From NCBI GenBank assembly GCA_041488155.1, contig JBGPOS010000010.1, positions 1-64,000 of the forward strand: a DNA stretch of 64,000 bases, written 5' to 3'. Below the pieces are notes generated by a model. The model was not told the origin of the DNA. It saw nothing but the letters and a program-made list of their open reading frames with translations, and did no database searches. Shown in pieces: positions 6,949 to 15,417 of the stretch (positions are counted from its first letter, which is position 1; each line of letters starts with the position of its first letter). The translations under genes were made by a program, and so were the position numbers. The DNA comes from JBGPOS01 sp041488155. GTDB lineage: Bacteria; Chloroflexota; Dehalococcoidia; Tepidiformales; Tepidiformaceae.

Positions 6949-8435
6949 TGCTGAGACCAACGCTGGAAGAAGTGCGGGCGCTGGCCGCCAAGGGCGATGG
7001 CAACCTCGTGCCCATCTACCGTGAGGTCACGGCTGATCTCGAAACGCCGGTCTCGGCCTTTCTCAAGGTGCGGCAGGGGCCGTATTCGTTCCTTCTCGAA
7101 TCGGTAGAGGGAGGGGAGCGGCTGGCCCGCTATTCCTTCATCGGCACCCAGCCTTATCGCGTGCTCAAGACAGGGCCGGGTTGCGACTACAATGGCGACC
7201 CTCTGCTACCGCTTGAACAGGAGCTTTCCCGGTTCAAGGCCGTGACGGAGCATAGCCTGCCTGCGTTCACGGGCGGCGCCATCGGTTATGTCAGCTACGA
7301 CGCGGTCAGGCACTTCGAACCGCGCATGGCGCGCGAACAGACAGACCCGCTGGGGCTGCCTGAGGCGATGTTCTTGTTCTGCGATTCGATGGTGGTGTTC
7401 GACCACATCCACCACACGATCAAGGTTATCGCGCACTGCCGCCTCGACGGCGACATCGAAGCCGCCTACCGGCAGGCGGCGTTCACGATCGACGAGATTG
7501 TCGAACGGCTGGCCAACCCCACGGTCTCACTGCCCGTCGAGGAGGTCTCCGCCGTGCTGCGGACGAACGGCAGGGCAGAGTCAAACGTGGGGCGCGAGGG
7601 CTACGAGTTGATGGTCGAGCGGATCCGGGACTTCGTCATTAGCGGCGAGGTCATCCAGGCGGTCCCTTCGCAGCGGCTGGCCCGAAAAACCGCCGTCCAC
7701 CCGTTCAACATCTACCGGCAACTGCGTACGGTGAATCCTTCGCCATACATGTTCTATCTCGATATGGGCGACTTCCAGATCGTCGGCGCTTCGCCGGAGT
7801 TGTTGGTCCGGGTCGAGGATGGAATCGTGACGAACCACCCGATCGCGGGGACAAGACCGCGCGGGGCCACACCCGAAGAAGACGAACGGCTCGCGGTCGA
7901 GCTTCTCTCGGACGAGAAGGAGCTGGCCGAGCACATCATGCTTGTCGATCTCGGGCGCAACGATGTGGGCCGCATCGCGGAGGCCGGGACGGTCAACGTC
8001 GACTCGCTGATGAAAGTCGAGCGGTACTCGCACGTCATGCACATCGTCTCCCACGTTTCGGGAAAGCTGCGAGAGGGGAAGACCGCCTTCGACGCCTTCC
8101 GCTCCATCTTCCCGGCGGGGACGGTGTCCGGGGCACCGAAGGTACGGGCGATGGAGATCATCGCCGAACTGGAAGGCGAGCGGCGGGGCGTCTACGCCGG
8201 GGCGGTGGGCTACGCCAGCTTCGCAGGCAGCCTCGACACGTGCATCGCTATCCGGACAATGGTGATGAAGGACGGGGTTGCCTACCTCCAGGCGGGCGGG
8301 GGAATCGTCTATGACTCCGTGCCTGCCACCGAGTACCAGGAGAGCATGAACAAGATGCGCGCCCTCAACCGGGCGATCGACCAGGCCGAAATCGCGGCGG
8401 CGGAGCTGCGCACCGGCAGCCTGGGGTACGGCTAG
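6948..8435 (+). CDS. trpE: Anthranilate synthase component I
   Basis: A 495-residue chorismate-using enzyme of the anthranilate synthase/PabB family. The N-terminal LLESVEGGERLARYSF segment carries the LLES tryptophan-binding motif, suggesting feedback inhibition. The catalytic C-terminal half contains NPSPYMFYLD, GASPELLVR, HPIAGTRPRG and AGTVSGAPKVRAMEII. It works with TrpG, which here lies 2.7 kb downstream, separated by six open frames. A dual role in making aminodeoxychorismate cannot be excluded. Confidence 0.96.
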   Translation: MLRPTLEEVRALAAKGDGNLVPIYREVTADLETPVSAFLKVRQGPYSFLLESVEGGERLARYSFIGTQPYRVLKTGPGCDYNGDPLLPLEQELSRFKAVTEHSLPAFTGGAIGYVSYDAVRHFEPRMAREQTDPLGLPEAMFLFCDSMVVFDHIHHTIKVIAHCRLDGDIEAAYRQAAFTIDEIVERLANPTVSLPVEEVSAVLRTNGRAESNVGREGYELMVERIRDFVISGEVIQAVPSQRLARKTAVHPFNIYRQLRTVNPSPYMFYLDMGDFQIVGASPELLVRVEDGIVTNHPIAGTRPRGATPEEDERLAVELLSDEKELAEHIMLVDLGRNDVGRIAEAGTVNVDSLMKVERYSHVMHIVSHVSGKLREGKTAFDAFRSIFPAGTVSGAPKVRAMEIIAELEGERRGVYAGAVGYASFAGSLDTCIAIRTMVMKDGVAYLQAGGGIVYDSVPATEYQESMNKMRALNRAIDQAEIAAAELRTGSLGYG

Positions 8436-8436
8436 G

Positions 8437-8883
8437 ATGTCGCTCCGGACCAAGCGCGGCGGGGAGAGCGTCTCTGTCGTCCTCTGGGACGGGGAGCGGG
8501 TCTTGCTGGTGCGGCGCGGCGGGGGCGGGCTCTTTCCTCGCACCTGGACCTTGCCGGGCGGCCCTCTGCAGCCGCCCGAGACGCCTCCAGTCGCTGCGCG
8601 CCGCATCGCTCGGGATCTCCTCAAGGTGGGAGCGGGGGACACGCGGCTGCTGCGCCGGCTGCCCCAACCGTCGCCGTTCAGGGACGAACGCGGGCCGGAC
8701 ACGGTGGTGCAACTCGTTTCGTGGGAAGGAGAGCCTTCTGGGCGGACGGCTTCGTGGGATGGCTGCGGCTGGTTCTCGTTGGACGGCCTGGGCGAGCTTC
8801 GAATGTTTCGTGAGGCGCGCGAGGAGATCGTCGAACTTTGCGAGGGCATTAGCCTGCCAGCGCCAGCCGGGGTACGACCGTGA
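8437..8883 (+). CDS. Degenerate Nudix-fold protein A
   Basis: A 148-residue protein with a Nudix-like fold. It has VSVVLWDGERVLLVRRG, then TWTLPGGPL, then a helix and a late WFSLDGL strand. In the Nudix box the first glycine, the first glutamate and the arginine are recognisable (GPLQPPE ... RRIARDLL), but the REUxEE catalytic glutamates are replaced by I, D and L. Hydrolase activity is therefore doubtful; a ligand-binding role is more likely. The ATG begins one base after the trpE stop. It is the first of three adjacent proteins of this type. Confidence 0.65.
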   Translation: MSLRTKRGGESVSVVLWDGERVLLVRRGGGGLFPRTWTLPGGPLQPPETPPVAARRIARDLLKVGAGDTRLLRRLPQPSPFRDERGPDTVVQLVSWEGEPSGRTASWDGCGWFSLDGLGELRMFREAREEIVELCEGISLPAPAGVRP

Positions 8884-9272
8884 GCGACGCTCGTCCGGAG
8901 TGCGTGTACGGCATCCTGGTGAAGGACGGGCGCATCTTTCTCGCCGACTATCCGGGTGGGTGCGGGCTCCCGGGCGGGGTCTTCCCTCCGCTGGCCGACG
9001 ACCGCAAGGGCGAACTACGGGCCCACCTGTTCGACCAGCTCGGGATAGTGGCGAGGGCCATTTGGGCGCAGGGGGCGTTCCTCTACCAGCACCCAGGGGA
9101 GCGAGTGGAGCGCTTTTCCGGCTTCTACACGGTGTGGGAGTGGGACGGCGATGTTGCCGAGGGCCTGGGGCGCTGGCTCGATGAGGGAGCTCTGGCGTTA
9201 GTCCGGATCCCGCCGTCTGTGCGCATCCTCCTGCTCAGCGTGCTGGCTACGCTCGCCCTGAGGACGACATGA
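8880..9272 (+). CDS. Degenerate Nudix-fold protein B
   Basis: A 130-residue protein resembling its neighbours: VYGILVKDGRIFLADYPG, then GLPGGVF, then the helix LRAHLFDQLGI in the place of the Nudix box, then FSGFYTVWEWDG. The box helix ends with the usual LGI, but the glutamates that bind metal are Ala, His, Asp and Gln. The C-terminal 30 residues are hydrophobic (IRILLLSVLATLAL). GTG at 8880 overlaps the previous stop. No function can be assigned; a regulatory or binding protein for an aromatic or nucleotide ligand is conjecture. Confidence 0.58.
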   Translation: MSDARPECVYGILVKDGRIFLADYPGGCGLPGGVFPPLADDRKGELRAHLFDQLGIVARAIWAQGAFLYQHPGERVERFSGFYTVWEWDGDVAEGLGRWLDEGALALVRIPPSVRILLLSVLATLALRTT

Positions 9273-10117
9273 AGCAGCACATCCACCTGGCGGCCATCGT
9301 CCTGCGTGACGATTGCATGTTCCTCGTGCGGCCCGCGCCTGACGCCCCGTGGGAGTTGCCGGGGGGGCCTCTGCTCGCCAGCCATGCTGACGTGGACGCC
9401 GGCATGGACGCGATCCTCTCGGCGCTTTGGGTCAACGCGCCGGCGATCGAGGACGACTTCGTCCGGACGATTTACCTCCCCGCAGAGGAAGGTCAGACCG
9501 TCTACAACATCTACGCACCGAGCGAATGGACGGGCGAGCCTGTGGCGGAGGGCGCGGGGACGGGCTGGTTTGGGCTCGAAGCGATCGAGGCGATGGCGAT
9601 GGATGAGGTCGTCCGCCAGGCGGTGCTCGAAGAGTTCGGCCTGCGGGCGCCAATCGATGAGAGCAATCGGATCCTCGAAGCGCTAGGCGGGGCGTTCGTG
9701 CCAGAGCAGTCCGGCAGGGTCCCGGCGCTGCGCGGGCGCGCGGGTGGACTCGACGTCCTTGGGACGCTTACCGGGGGCGACCCGGCTGCAGTCGAGGCCC
9801 GGCCCTACCGCCAGTACCCCGAGCTGGCCGGCGATGTGGTCGAGGCGATCGGCAACTTCTGGACGGGTCCGGCAGTGGACCGCCGGACGAAGAGCCTCCA
9901 GGTGGTGGCGATGCTTGCAGCCCAAGGCGGCAGGTCCGGGCCGCTGCGATCCCACATCAACGGTGCGCTCAACCACGGCGCCAGCCCCGATCAGGTGATT
10001 GAAACGCTGCGCATGGTAGCGATCTATGCCGGATTCCCCGCAGCACTCGAAGCGTGGCCGGTGATGGAAGAGGTCTTCGCGACGCGCAACATCGCGCGGC
10101 CTGGGAAGCTCGAATGA
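9269..10117 (+). CDS. Fusion of degenerate Nudix-fold and CMD/AhpD-like domains
   Basis: A 282-residue two-domain protein. Residues 1-130 repeat the neighbouring pattern (LAAIVLRDDCMFLVRP, WELPGGPLL, late GWFGLEAI) with no Nudix-box glutamates left. Residues 150-280 form an alpha-helical carboxymuconolactone-decarboxylase-like domain: TKSLQVVAMLAAQGG, then LNHGASPDQVIETLRMVAIYAGFP. It lacks the CxxC of AhpD peroxidases, so it is closer to the decarboxylase branch. ATG overlaps the previous stop. The fusion suggests that the pseudo-Nudix part delivers or senses a ligand for the CMD part; this is inference. Confidence 0.7.
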   Translation: MKQHIHLAAIVLRDDCMFLVRPAPDAPWELPGGPLLASHADVDAGMDAILSALWVNAPAIEDDFVRTIYLPAEEGQTVYNIYAPSEWTGEPVAEGAGTGWFGLEAIEAMAMDEVVRQAVLEEFGLRAPIDESNRILEALGGAFVPEQSGRVPALRGRAGGLDVLGTLTGGDPAAVEARPYRQYPELAGDVVEAIGNFWTGPAVDRRTKSLQVVAMLAAQGGRSGPLRSHINGALNHGASPDQVIETLRMVAIYAGFPAALEAWPVMEEVFATRNIARPGKLE

Positions 10118-10776
10118 CGGCAATCCTCTGGGACCTGGACGACACCCTGCTGGATACGCTTCCATCCCGGATGCGCTCGCTCGCCCACGCCTACGAGACT
10201 TGCCTGGGAACGCGCACCGACCCGCTGGCTCTCTGGCGATCGCATCGCGGACACACCCTTGAAGAACTCGGGCAGCGCCTGATGGGTGACGACTACCGGC
10301 GGTTTACTTCGGTGTATCGCGAGCACTATTACGGCGCACCTCGCGACATCCGTCCCTACGAAGGAATCCGCGAGGTGCTTGCCCAATGCCTTGAGGCGGG
10401 CGTGCCGATGGCCGTTGTCACTTCCAAAACGTCGTGGGGAGCCACCGAAGAACTCGGACAGACGGGTATCCTCGAGTTCTTCCAGGCTGTTGTTGGCCAC
10501 GACGACACCGAGAGCCACAAGCCCGACCCTGAGCCGATCTTCGAAGCCCTGTCGCGCATGTGCCTCGACGACCCGGCGATGGTCGCGTTCGTCGGGGACA
10601 GCCCGGCGGATATCTTCGCGGCGCACAACGCTGGCTGCCTTTCGATCGCGGCGACGTGGGGGACCCTCGACGAGGAACTGCTGCGCGACGCCGCGCCTCA
10701 GCACCTCGCCCGGCACCCCGCGGATGTGCTCAGCCTGTTCTTCGCCCACGCGAACGGGAAGGGAGGGGCGGCTTGA
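10114..10776 (+). CDS. HAD-family phosphatase
   Basis: A 220-residue haloacid-dehalogenase hydrolase. Motif I is WDLDDTLLDT (Asp7 nucleophile, Asp9), motif II is VVTSKT, the motif III lysine is in HKPDPEPI, and motif IV is VGDSPADI. A helical cap lies between motifs I and II, as in phosphoglycolate phosphatase and PpaX. The substrate is unknown. ATG at 10114 overlaps the preceding stop (ATGA); the longer frame upstream runs into the previous gene. It lies between trpE and trpG but has no obvious step in tryptophan synthesis; metabolite repair or phosphate-ester removal is possible. Confidence 0.88.
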   Translation: MTAILWDLDDTLLDTLPSRMRSLAHAYETCLGTRTDPLALWRSHRGHTLEELGQRLMGDDYRRFTSVYREHYYGAPRDIRPYEGIREVLAQCLEAGVPMAVVTSKTSWGATEELGQTGILEFFQAVVGHDDTESHKPDPEPIFEALSRMCLDDPAMVAFVGDSPADIFAAHNAGCLSIAATWGTLDEELLRDAAPQHLARHPADVLSLFFAHANGKGGAA

Positions 10777-11096
10777 CGACCCTGGCGAAGCACGTCGCCC
10801 ATCTCGGGGTGCGTTTTTATCGAGTCCGAGGCGTGGATCTCGTGCTTGTGCCGCTGGTGCGGGAGGCGGCGTCGTTCACGCGCATGGCGGGCGACGGCTA
10901 TTTCCTGGTGGCAATCATGGGTGAGCCGGGCACGAGTTACCCGCTTGACCTGCGGTCGAGCGTTTCGTTTGAGCCGGATTATCTCGCGCGCAAGCTGAAG
11001 CTCGACCGGAGGGGCTACGGCGTCACCCCCGAAGAACTGGCGACCGCCCTTCGAGAAGTGGTCGCCGACCTGGACACGGAGGAGGCCCTCGACTGA
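10773..11096 (+). CDS. Small protein of unknown function in the trp operon
   Basis: A 107-residue protein read from TTG at 10773, which overlaps the HAD stop (TTGA) and follows GGGAGGGG. I do not recognise a family. It has an N-terminal alternating region (LGVRFYRVRGVDLVLVPLV), a central strand-like segment and a C-terminal acidic helix (PEELATALREVVADLDTEEALD). It has no signal peptide, membrane helix or cysteines. Its stop overlaps the trpG ATG, so it is translated with the operon. Confidence 0.6.
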   Translation: MTTLAKHVAHLGVRFYRVRGVDLVLVPLVREAASFTRMAGDGYFLVAIMGEPGTSYPLDLRSSVSFEPDYLARKLKLDRRGYGVTPEELATALREVVADLDTEEALD

Positions 11097-11677
11097 TGGT
11101 CACGCTGCTCATCGATAACTACGACAGCTTCACGTACAACCTCTACCAGTACCTCGCGGAGATGGGGGCCGATGTCGTCGTGTATCGCAACGACCAGGTG
11201 ACGATTGAGGAGTGCCGGCGGCTGGCGCCCGACCACGTGGTCATTTCGCCGGGCCCCGGAGACCCCGACGATGCGGGCATTTCGCGGGACGTTATCCGCG
11301 AGTTCGCGGGGAAGGTGCCCGTTTTGGGAGTCTGCCTCGGCCACCAGTGCATCTACGACATCTACGGCGGCACCGTCGCTGGCGCGGGCGAGATTAAGCA
11401 TGGGAAGACCTCGACTATCCATCACGACGGGCGGGGCGTTTTCGCCGGCCTTCCCAACGACTTCCACGCCGTCCGCTACCATTCGCTGGCGGGGACGCCG
11501 GACACCCAACCGAAGGATCTTGACGTCACGGCGAAGTCGGAGAGCGGCGTCATCATGGGGGTACGCCACAAGGAGTTGACGGTGGAGGGGGTCCAGTTCC
11601 ACCCCGAGTCGATCGCGACCGAGCACGGCAAGGAGCTGTTGGCGAACTTCCTGGCCCTGGAGGGCGGCAGATGGTGA
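11096..11677 (+). CDS. trpG: Anthranilate synthase glutamine amidotransferase subunit
   Basis: A 193-residue class I glutamine amidotransferase that supplies ammonia to TrpE. It begins LLIDNYDSFTYNL, has the oxyanion segment SPGPGDP, the nucleophile Cys80 in GVCLGHQ, and the His-Glu pair in QFHPESI near 170. It overlaps the previous gene by one base and trpD by seven. In many bacteria the same subunit also serves aminodeoxychorismate synthase. Confidence 0.96.
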   Translation: MVTLLIDNYDSFTYNLYQYLAEMGADVVVYRNDQVTIEECRRLAPDHVVISPGPGDPDDAGISRDVIREFAGKVPVLGVCLGHQCIYDIYGGTVAGAGEIKHGKTSTIHHDGRGVFAGLPNDFHAVRYHSLAGTPDTQPKDLDVTAKSESGVIMGVRHKELTVEGVQFHPESIATEHGKELLANFLALEGGRW

Positions 11678-12690
11678 TGCAGGACGTCATCCGGTCGCTC
11701 GTCGAGCAGGGCTCAATCGACGGAGGCCAGGCAGCGGCGGCGATGGAAGCGATCATGACGGGGTCGGCGACGCCCGCTCAGATCGGCGCCTTCCTGGCGG
11801 CGCTCCGGATCCGGGGAGAAACGGCCGAAGTCATCGCCGCCTGCTCGCGCGTCATGCAATCACACGCGGAGCCGGTGCCGATCGAAGACGTAATCGACAT
11901 CTGCGGCACCGGCGGCGACGGGATCGACACGTTCAACGTCTCCACGGCAGCGGGGTTCGTGGTGGCAGCGGCGGGCGGGCGGGTTGCAAAGCACGGTAAC
12001 CGGGCGATGTCGTCGCGATGCGGTAGCGCCGACATCCTCGAGGCGCTAGGGGCGCGCACCGATTTGAGCGGCGAGCAGGCCGCGCGGGCGATCGAGAGTT
12101 GCGGCTTCGCATTTCTGTTCGCACAGCGTTTCCACCCTGCCATGCGGCACGTCGCGGGGCCGCGGCGGGAGCTCGGCATCCGCACCCTGTTCAACATGCT
12201 CGGGCCGTTGACGAACCCGGCGAAGCCGCGCGGCCAGCTCGCTGGCGTGGGGGCGCTCAACCTCGCGCCGTTGATGGCGGAGGCGTTGCTTCTTCGAGGG
12301 ATGCATCGGGCGATGGTGGTGCATTCTGCCGATGGACTCGACGAAATCAGCCCGTCGGGCGTGACGCACACCTGGATGATCGCGGACGGGGGGATCGAGC
12401 AGCGCGGTATCCGGCCAGCCGACTTCGGGCTACCGGAGCACCCGCTTGCGACCGTGCTTGGCGGGGCGCCGGATGAGAACGCGGGGAAGCTGCTCGGTGT
12501 GCTCGACGGCGCCGAAGGCCCGGTGACCGACTTCGTCCTGCTCAACGCCGGGGCCGCGTGCTACGTGGCGGGGCTCGCACCCGACCTCGAGTCGGGCGCA
12601 AGGCTTTCGGCTGAAGCGATCGCTTCTGGCAGGGCACGAGAGGTACTCGATCAGTACGTGGCGCTGACGCAGGAGCTGGCCGGTGGCTGA
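11671..12690 (+). CDS. trpD: Anthranilate phosphoribosyltransferase
   Basis: A 339-residue enzyme that joins anthranilate to PRPP. The PRPP-binding loop is CGTGGDGIDTFNVST, followed by KHGNRAMSS. The anthranilate-site PLTNPAKPRGQ and later HSADGLDEIS are also intact. The start at 11671 overlaps trpG; a second in-frame ATG at 11677 overlaps the trpG stop by one base and could be the true start. The length is normal. Confidence 0.96.
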   Translation: MVMQDVIRSLVEQGSIDGGQAAAAMEAIMTGSATPAQIGAFLAALRIRGETAEVIAACSRVMQSHAEPVPIEDVIDICGTGGDGIDTFNVSTAAGFVVAAAGGRVAKHGNRAMSSRCGSADILEALGARTDLSGEQAARAIESCGFAFLFAQRFHPAMRHVAGPRRELGIRTLFNMLGPLTNPAKPRGQLAGVGALNLAPLMAEALLLRGMHRAMVVHSADGLDEISPSGVTHTWMIADGGIEQRGIRPADFGLPEHPLATVLGGAPDENAGKLLGVLDGAEGPVTDFVLLNAGAACYVAGLAPDLESGARLSAEAIASGRAREVLDQYVALTQELAGG

Positions 12691-13489
12691 AGCGACCATC
12701 CTGGAGACGATCGTGGCCCAGCGGCGAGAGGACGTGCGGGCCGCGAGGGCTGCAACCCCTGTCGCCACGCTGAGAGCGATGGCGGCTGAAGGGCCGGCTG
12801 TGATCGGCTTCGGGACGCGCCTGCGAGCGGCCGCACCGATGGCAGTGATCGCGGAGATTAAACGGGCCTCGCCAAGCAAGGGCGACATCGCCCCGGGAAT
12901 TGACGCCGCTGCCCAGGCCGCGTGCTATGCGGCGGGCGGAGCGGCAGCGATTTCCGTGCTCACCGAACCCTCATGGTTCAAGGGTTCCCTGGCCGACATG
13001 CGCGCCGTGCGCGATGCGGTCGATGGCCTGGGGGGCGGCCGCCCGGCGATCCTTCGCAAGGACTTCATCGTCGATGACTACCAGGTGCTGGAAGCGCGCG
13101 CCTACGGAGCGGACGCGGTGCTGCTCATCGTCGCGTGTCTCGATCAACCGGCGCTCGAACGACTCCTCGCCTGCACTGACGCGTTGGGGATGGAAGCGCT
13201 GGTCGAGGTGAACAATGCCGCCGAGATGGAGCGTGCTGTCCAGGCCGGCGCCGCCGTCATAGGCATCAACAACCGCGACCTCCGAAGCTTCACCGTGGAT
13301 CTCGCGACCACGGACCGGCTCGCCGGGCTTGTGCCGCCGGGGACGCTGCTGGCGGCCCTGAGCGGCATCAGCACGCGCGCCGACGTCGAGCGTTTTGCCC
13401 GGGTGGGCGCGAGCGCCGTGCTCGTGGGCGAAGCGTTGATGGCAGCGGCCGACCCGGCCGCCATGATCCGGGAGCTGACGGGTTCATGA
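12683..13489 (+). CDS. trpC: Indole-3-glycerol-phosphate synthase
   Basis: A 268-residue TIM-barrel enzyme. It shows the early IxEIKRASPSKG motif with the catalytic lysine, the LRKDFIVDDYQ strand with the second lysine, VEVNNAAEM, and the phosphate-binding end (INNRDL, SGIST). It converts carboxyphenylamino-deoxyribulose phosphate to indole glycerol phosphate. GTG at 12683 overlaps the end of trpD. Confidence 0.96.
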   Translation: MAEATILETIVAQRREDVRAARAATPVATLRAMAAEGPAVIGFGTRLRAAAPMAVIAEIKRASPSKGDIAPGIDAAAQAACYAAGGAAAISVLTEPSWFKGSLADMRAVRDAVDGLGGGRPAILRKDFIVDDYQVLEARAYGADAVLLIVACLDQPALERLLACTDALGMEALVEVNNAAEMERAVQAGAAVIGINNRDLRSFTVDLATTDRLAGLVPPGTLLAALSGISTRADVERFARVGASAVLVGEALMAAADPAAMIRELTGS

Positions 13490-14229
13490 CGCGCGTCAAG
13501 ATATGTGGCGTGCGCGATCCCGAAACGGCCCTCGAAGCCGCAAAGGCGGGCGCTGACTTCATCGGACTCATGTTCGCCGAATCGAAGCGGCGGGTGACGC
13601 CCCAGGAATGCCACGACACGATCGAAGCGCTTCGGGCGGCCAGCCAGCACGGGCCCCTCGCCGCCTTCGATGGACCGGCTCGGGGCGAGGTCTCGGCGGC
13701 CAGCTGGTACGGCGTCTGGAATGATGCGATCGAACAGGCGCTGGCGCGCTGGCGGCCGCTGATCGTCGGCGTGTTCGCGGACCAGTCGCTGCACGAGGTG
13801 AACGACATCGCCGATGCCGCCGGGCTCGATCTTGTGCAGCTTTCGGGTGGCGAGAACGCTGAGTTCGTGTCCCGGGTCGAGCGACCCGTGGTCTGGGCTG
13901 TGCACGTCGCGGAGGGAATGTCGGCTTACGACATCTACGACAGGGCCGCGGCGGGAACTGCAGCGGGGGTGATGCTCGACACCGCTTCAGCGGGGGCCCG
14001 CGGCGGCACGGGCGAGTCGTTTGACTGGTCGATCGCGGCCGAGGTGGCGGCACGCTGGCCGATCTTCCTGGCGGGCGGCCTGACGCCGGAGAACGTCGGG
14101 GCCGCCGTGGAAGCGGTTGGGCCGTGGGCCGTCGACGTTTCCAGCGGCGTCGAGACCAGGGGCAAGAAGGACATGGAGAAGATCCGGGCCTTCATCCACG
14201 CAGCAAAAGGAGCGGGCGTTGGGCGTTGA
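13486..14229 (+). CDS. trpF: Phosphoribosylanthranilate isomerase
   Basis: A 247-residue TIM-barrel isomerase. It begins VKICGVRDPETA, with the catalytic cysteine Cys7, and has GLMFAESKRRV, LVQLSGGE and the C-terminal AGGLTPENVG and DVSSGVET segments. It is about 40 residues longer than most TrpF proteins because of an insert around residues 45-85 containing AAFDGPARGEVSAASWYG. ATG overlaps the trpC stop. Confidence 0.94.
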   Translation: MTRVKICGVRDPETALEAAKAGADFIGLMFAESKRRVTPQECHDTIEALRAASQHGPLAAFDGPARGEVSAASWYGVWNDAIEQALARWRPLIVGVFADQSLHEVNDIADAAGLDLVQLSGGENAEFVSRVERPVVWAVHVAEGMSAYDIYDRAAAGTAAGVMLDTASAGARGGTGESFDWSIAAEVAARWPIFLAGGLTPENVGAAVEAVGPWAVDVSSGVETRGKKDMEKIRAFIHAAKGAGVGR

Positions 14230-15406
14230 GGGACTGCCATCGCGCTTCGGGGAATTCGGTGGACGCTACGTCCCTGAGGTCCTGGTTGGCGCCCACGAAG
14301 AGCTCGAAGCAGCTTACGAAGCGGCCCGGCGCGACCCGGCGTTCCAGGCAGAGGTCGAATACCTCAACCGCCACTACGTTGGACGCCCGACGCCCCTCTA
14401 CTTCGCCGAGCGGCTGACGCGGGAGTGCGGCGGGGCGCGCATCTGGCTCAAGCGCGAGGACCTTGCGCACACGGGGGCCCACAAGATCAACAACGCGGTG
14501 GGCCAGGCTCTGCTGGCGCGACGGCTGGGCAAGCCGCGGATCATCGCCGAGACCGGCGCAGGGCAGCACGGGGTCGCCACGGCGACGGTATGCGCGATGA
14601 TGAACCTCGAGTGCGTCGTCTACATGGGGACGGAAGACATCAGGCGACAGTCGCTGAACGTGTTCCGGATGAAGATGCTCGGCGCGACCGTTGTCCCCGT
14701 CGATACGGGGAGCCGTACCCTGAAGGACGCAATCAACGAGGCGATGCGGGACTGGGTCACGAACGTCCGCACTACCCATTACCTGATCGGTTCTGCCATC
14801 GGTCCGCACCCGTTCCCGACCATCGTGCGGGACTTCCAGTCGGTGATCGGCCGGGAGGCGCGGGTACAGATGCTCGAACAGGCTGGCAAGCTGCCGGACG
14901 TGGCGATCGCCTGCGTTGGCGGCGGGAGCAACGCCATCGGGCTCTTCCACCCGTTTCTCGATGACCCGGTGCGGCTGATTGGGGTCGAGGCCGCGGGCGA
15001 AGGCGTCGGAACCGGGAAACACGCCGCGACGCTGGTCGCGGGGCGCCCGGGGGTGCTCCACGGCACGCGCACTTACCTCCTCCAGGACGCCCACGGTCAG
15101 ATCCTCGACACGCACAGCATCTCTGCCGGGCTCGACTACCCGGGTGTGGGGCCGGAACACTCGTGGTTGAAGACGACCGAGCGGGCGGAGTACGTCGCGG
15201 TCGACGACCTCCAGGCCCTCGAAGGATTCCAGGCCCTTACGCGAAGCGAGGGCATCATCCCCGCGCTCGAACCTTCGCATGCGATCTTCCACGCCATGAG
15301 GGTTGCGGCTTCGCTGGGGCCCGACCAGGACCTCCTCATCGGGCTCAGCGGCCGCGGGGACAAGGACATGCACACGGTGGCGGCAGCGCTTGGGGTGACG
15401 CTCTGA
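14219..15406 (+). CDS. trpB: Tryptophan synthase beta chain (TrpB1)
   Basis: A 395-residue PLP enzyme. It begins SRFGEFGGRYVPEVL; the Schiff-base lysine is in HTGAHKINN near 83 and the phosphate loop is CVGGGSNAIG near 230. This is the classical form that pairs with TrpA. TTG at 14219 is chosen: it follows AAAGGAG by about eight bases and overlaps the trpF stop; the longer frame is unlike the family. trpA follows after one intervening gene. Confidence 0.95.
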   Translation: MGVEGLPSRFGEFGGRYVPEVLVGAHEELEAAYEAARRDPAFQAEVEYLNRHYVGRPTPLYFAERLTRECGGARIWLKREDLAHTGAHKINNAVGQALLARRLGKPRIIAETGAGQHGVATATVCAMMNLECVVYMGTEDIRRQSLNVFRMKMLGATVVPVDTGSRTLKDAINEAMRDWVTNVRTTHYLIGSAIGPHPFPTIVRDFQSVIGREARVQMLEQAGKLPDVAIACVGGGSNAIGLFHPFLDDPVRLIGVEAAGEGVGTGKHAATLVAGRPGVLHGTRTYLLQDAHGQILDTHSISAGLDYPGVGPEHSWLKTTERAEYVAVDDLQALEGFQALTRSEGIIPALEPSHAIFHAMRVAASLGPDQDLLIGLSGRGDKDMHTVAAALGVTL

Positions 15407-15417
15407 CCTCCACGGGG

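Noticed and set aside
5695..6960. Long minus-strand open frame opposite trpS
   Set aside because: No motifs, and it spans two real plus-strand genes; typical antisense shadow in GC-rich DNA.
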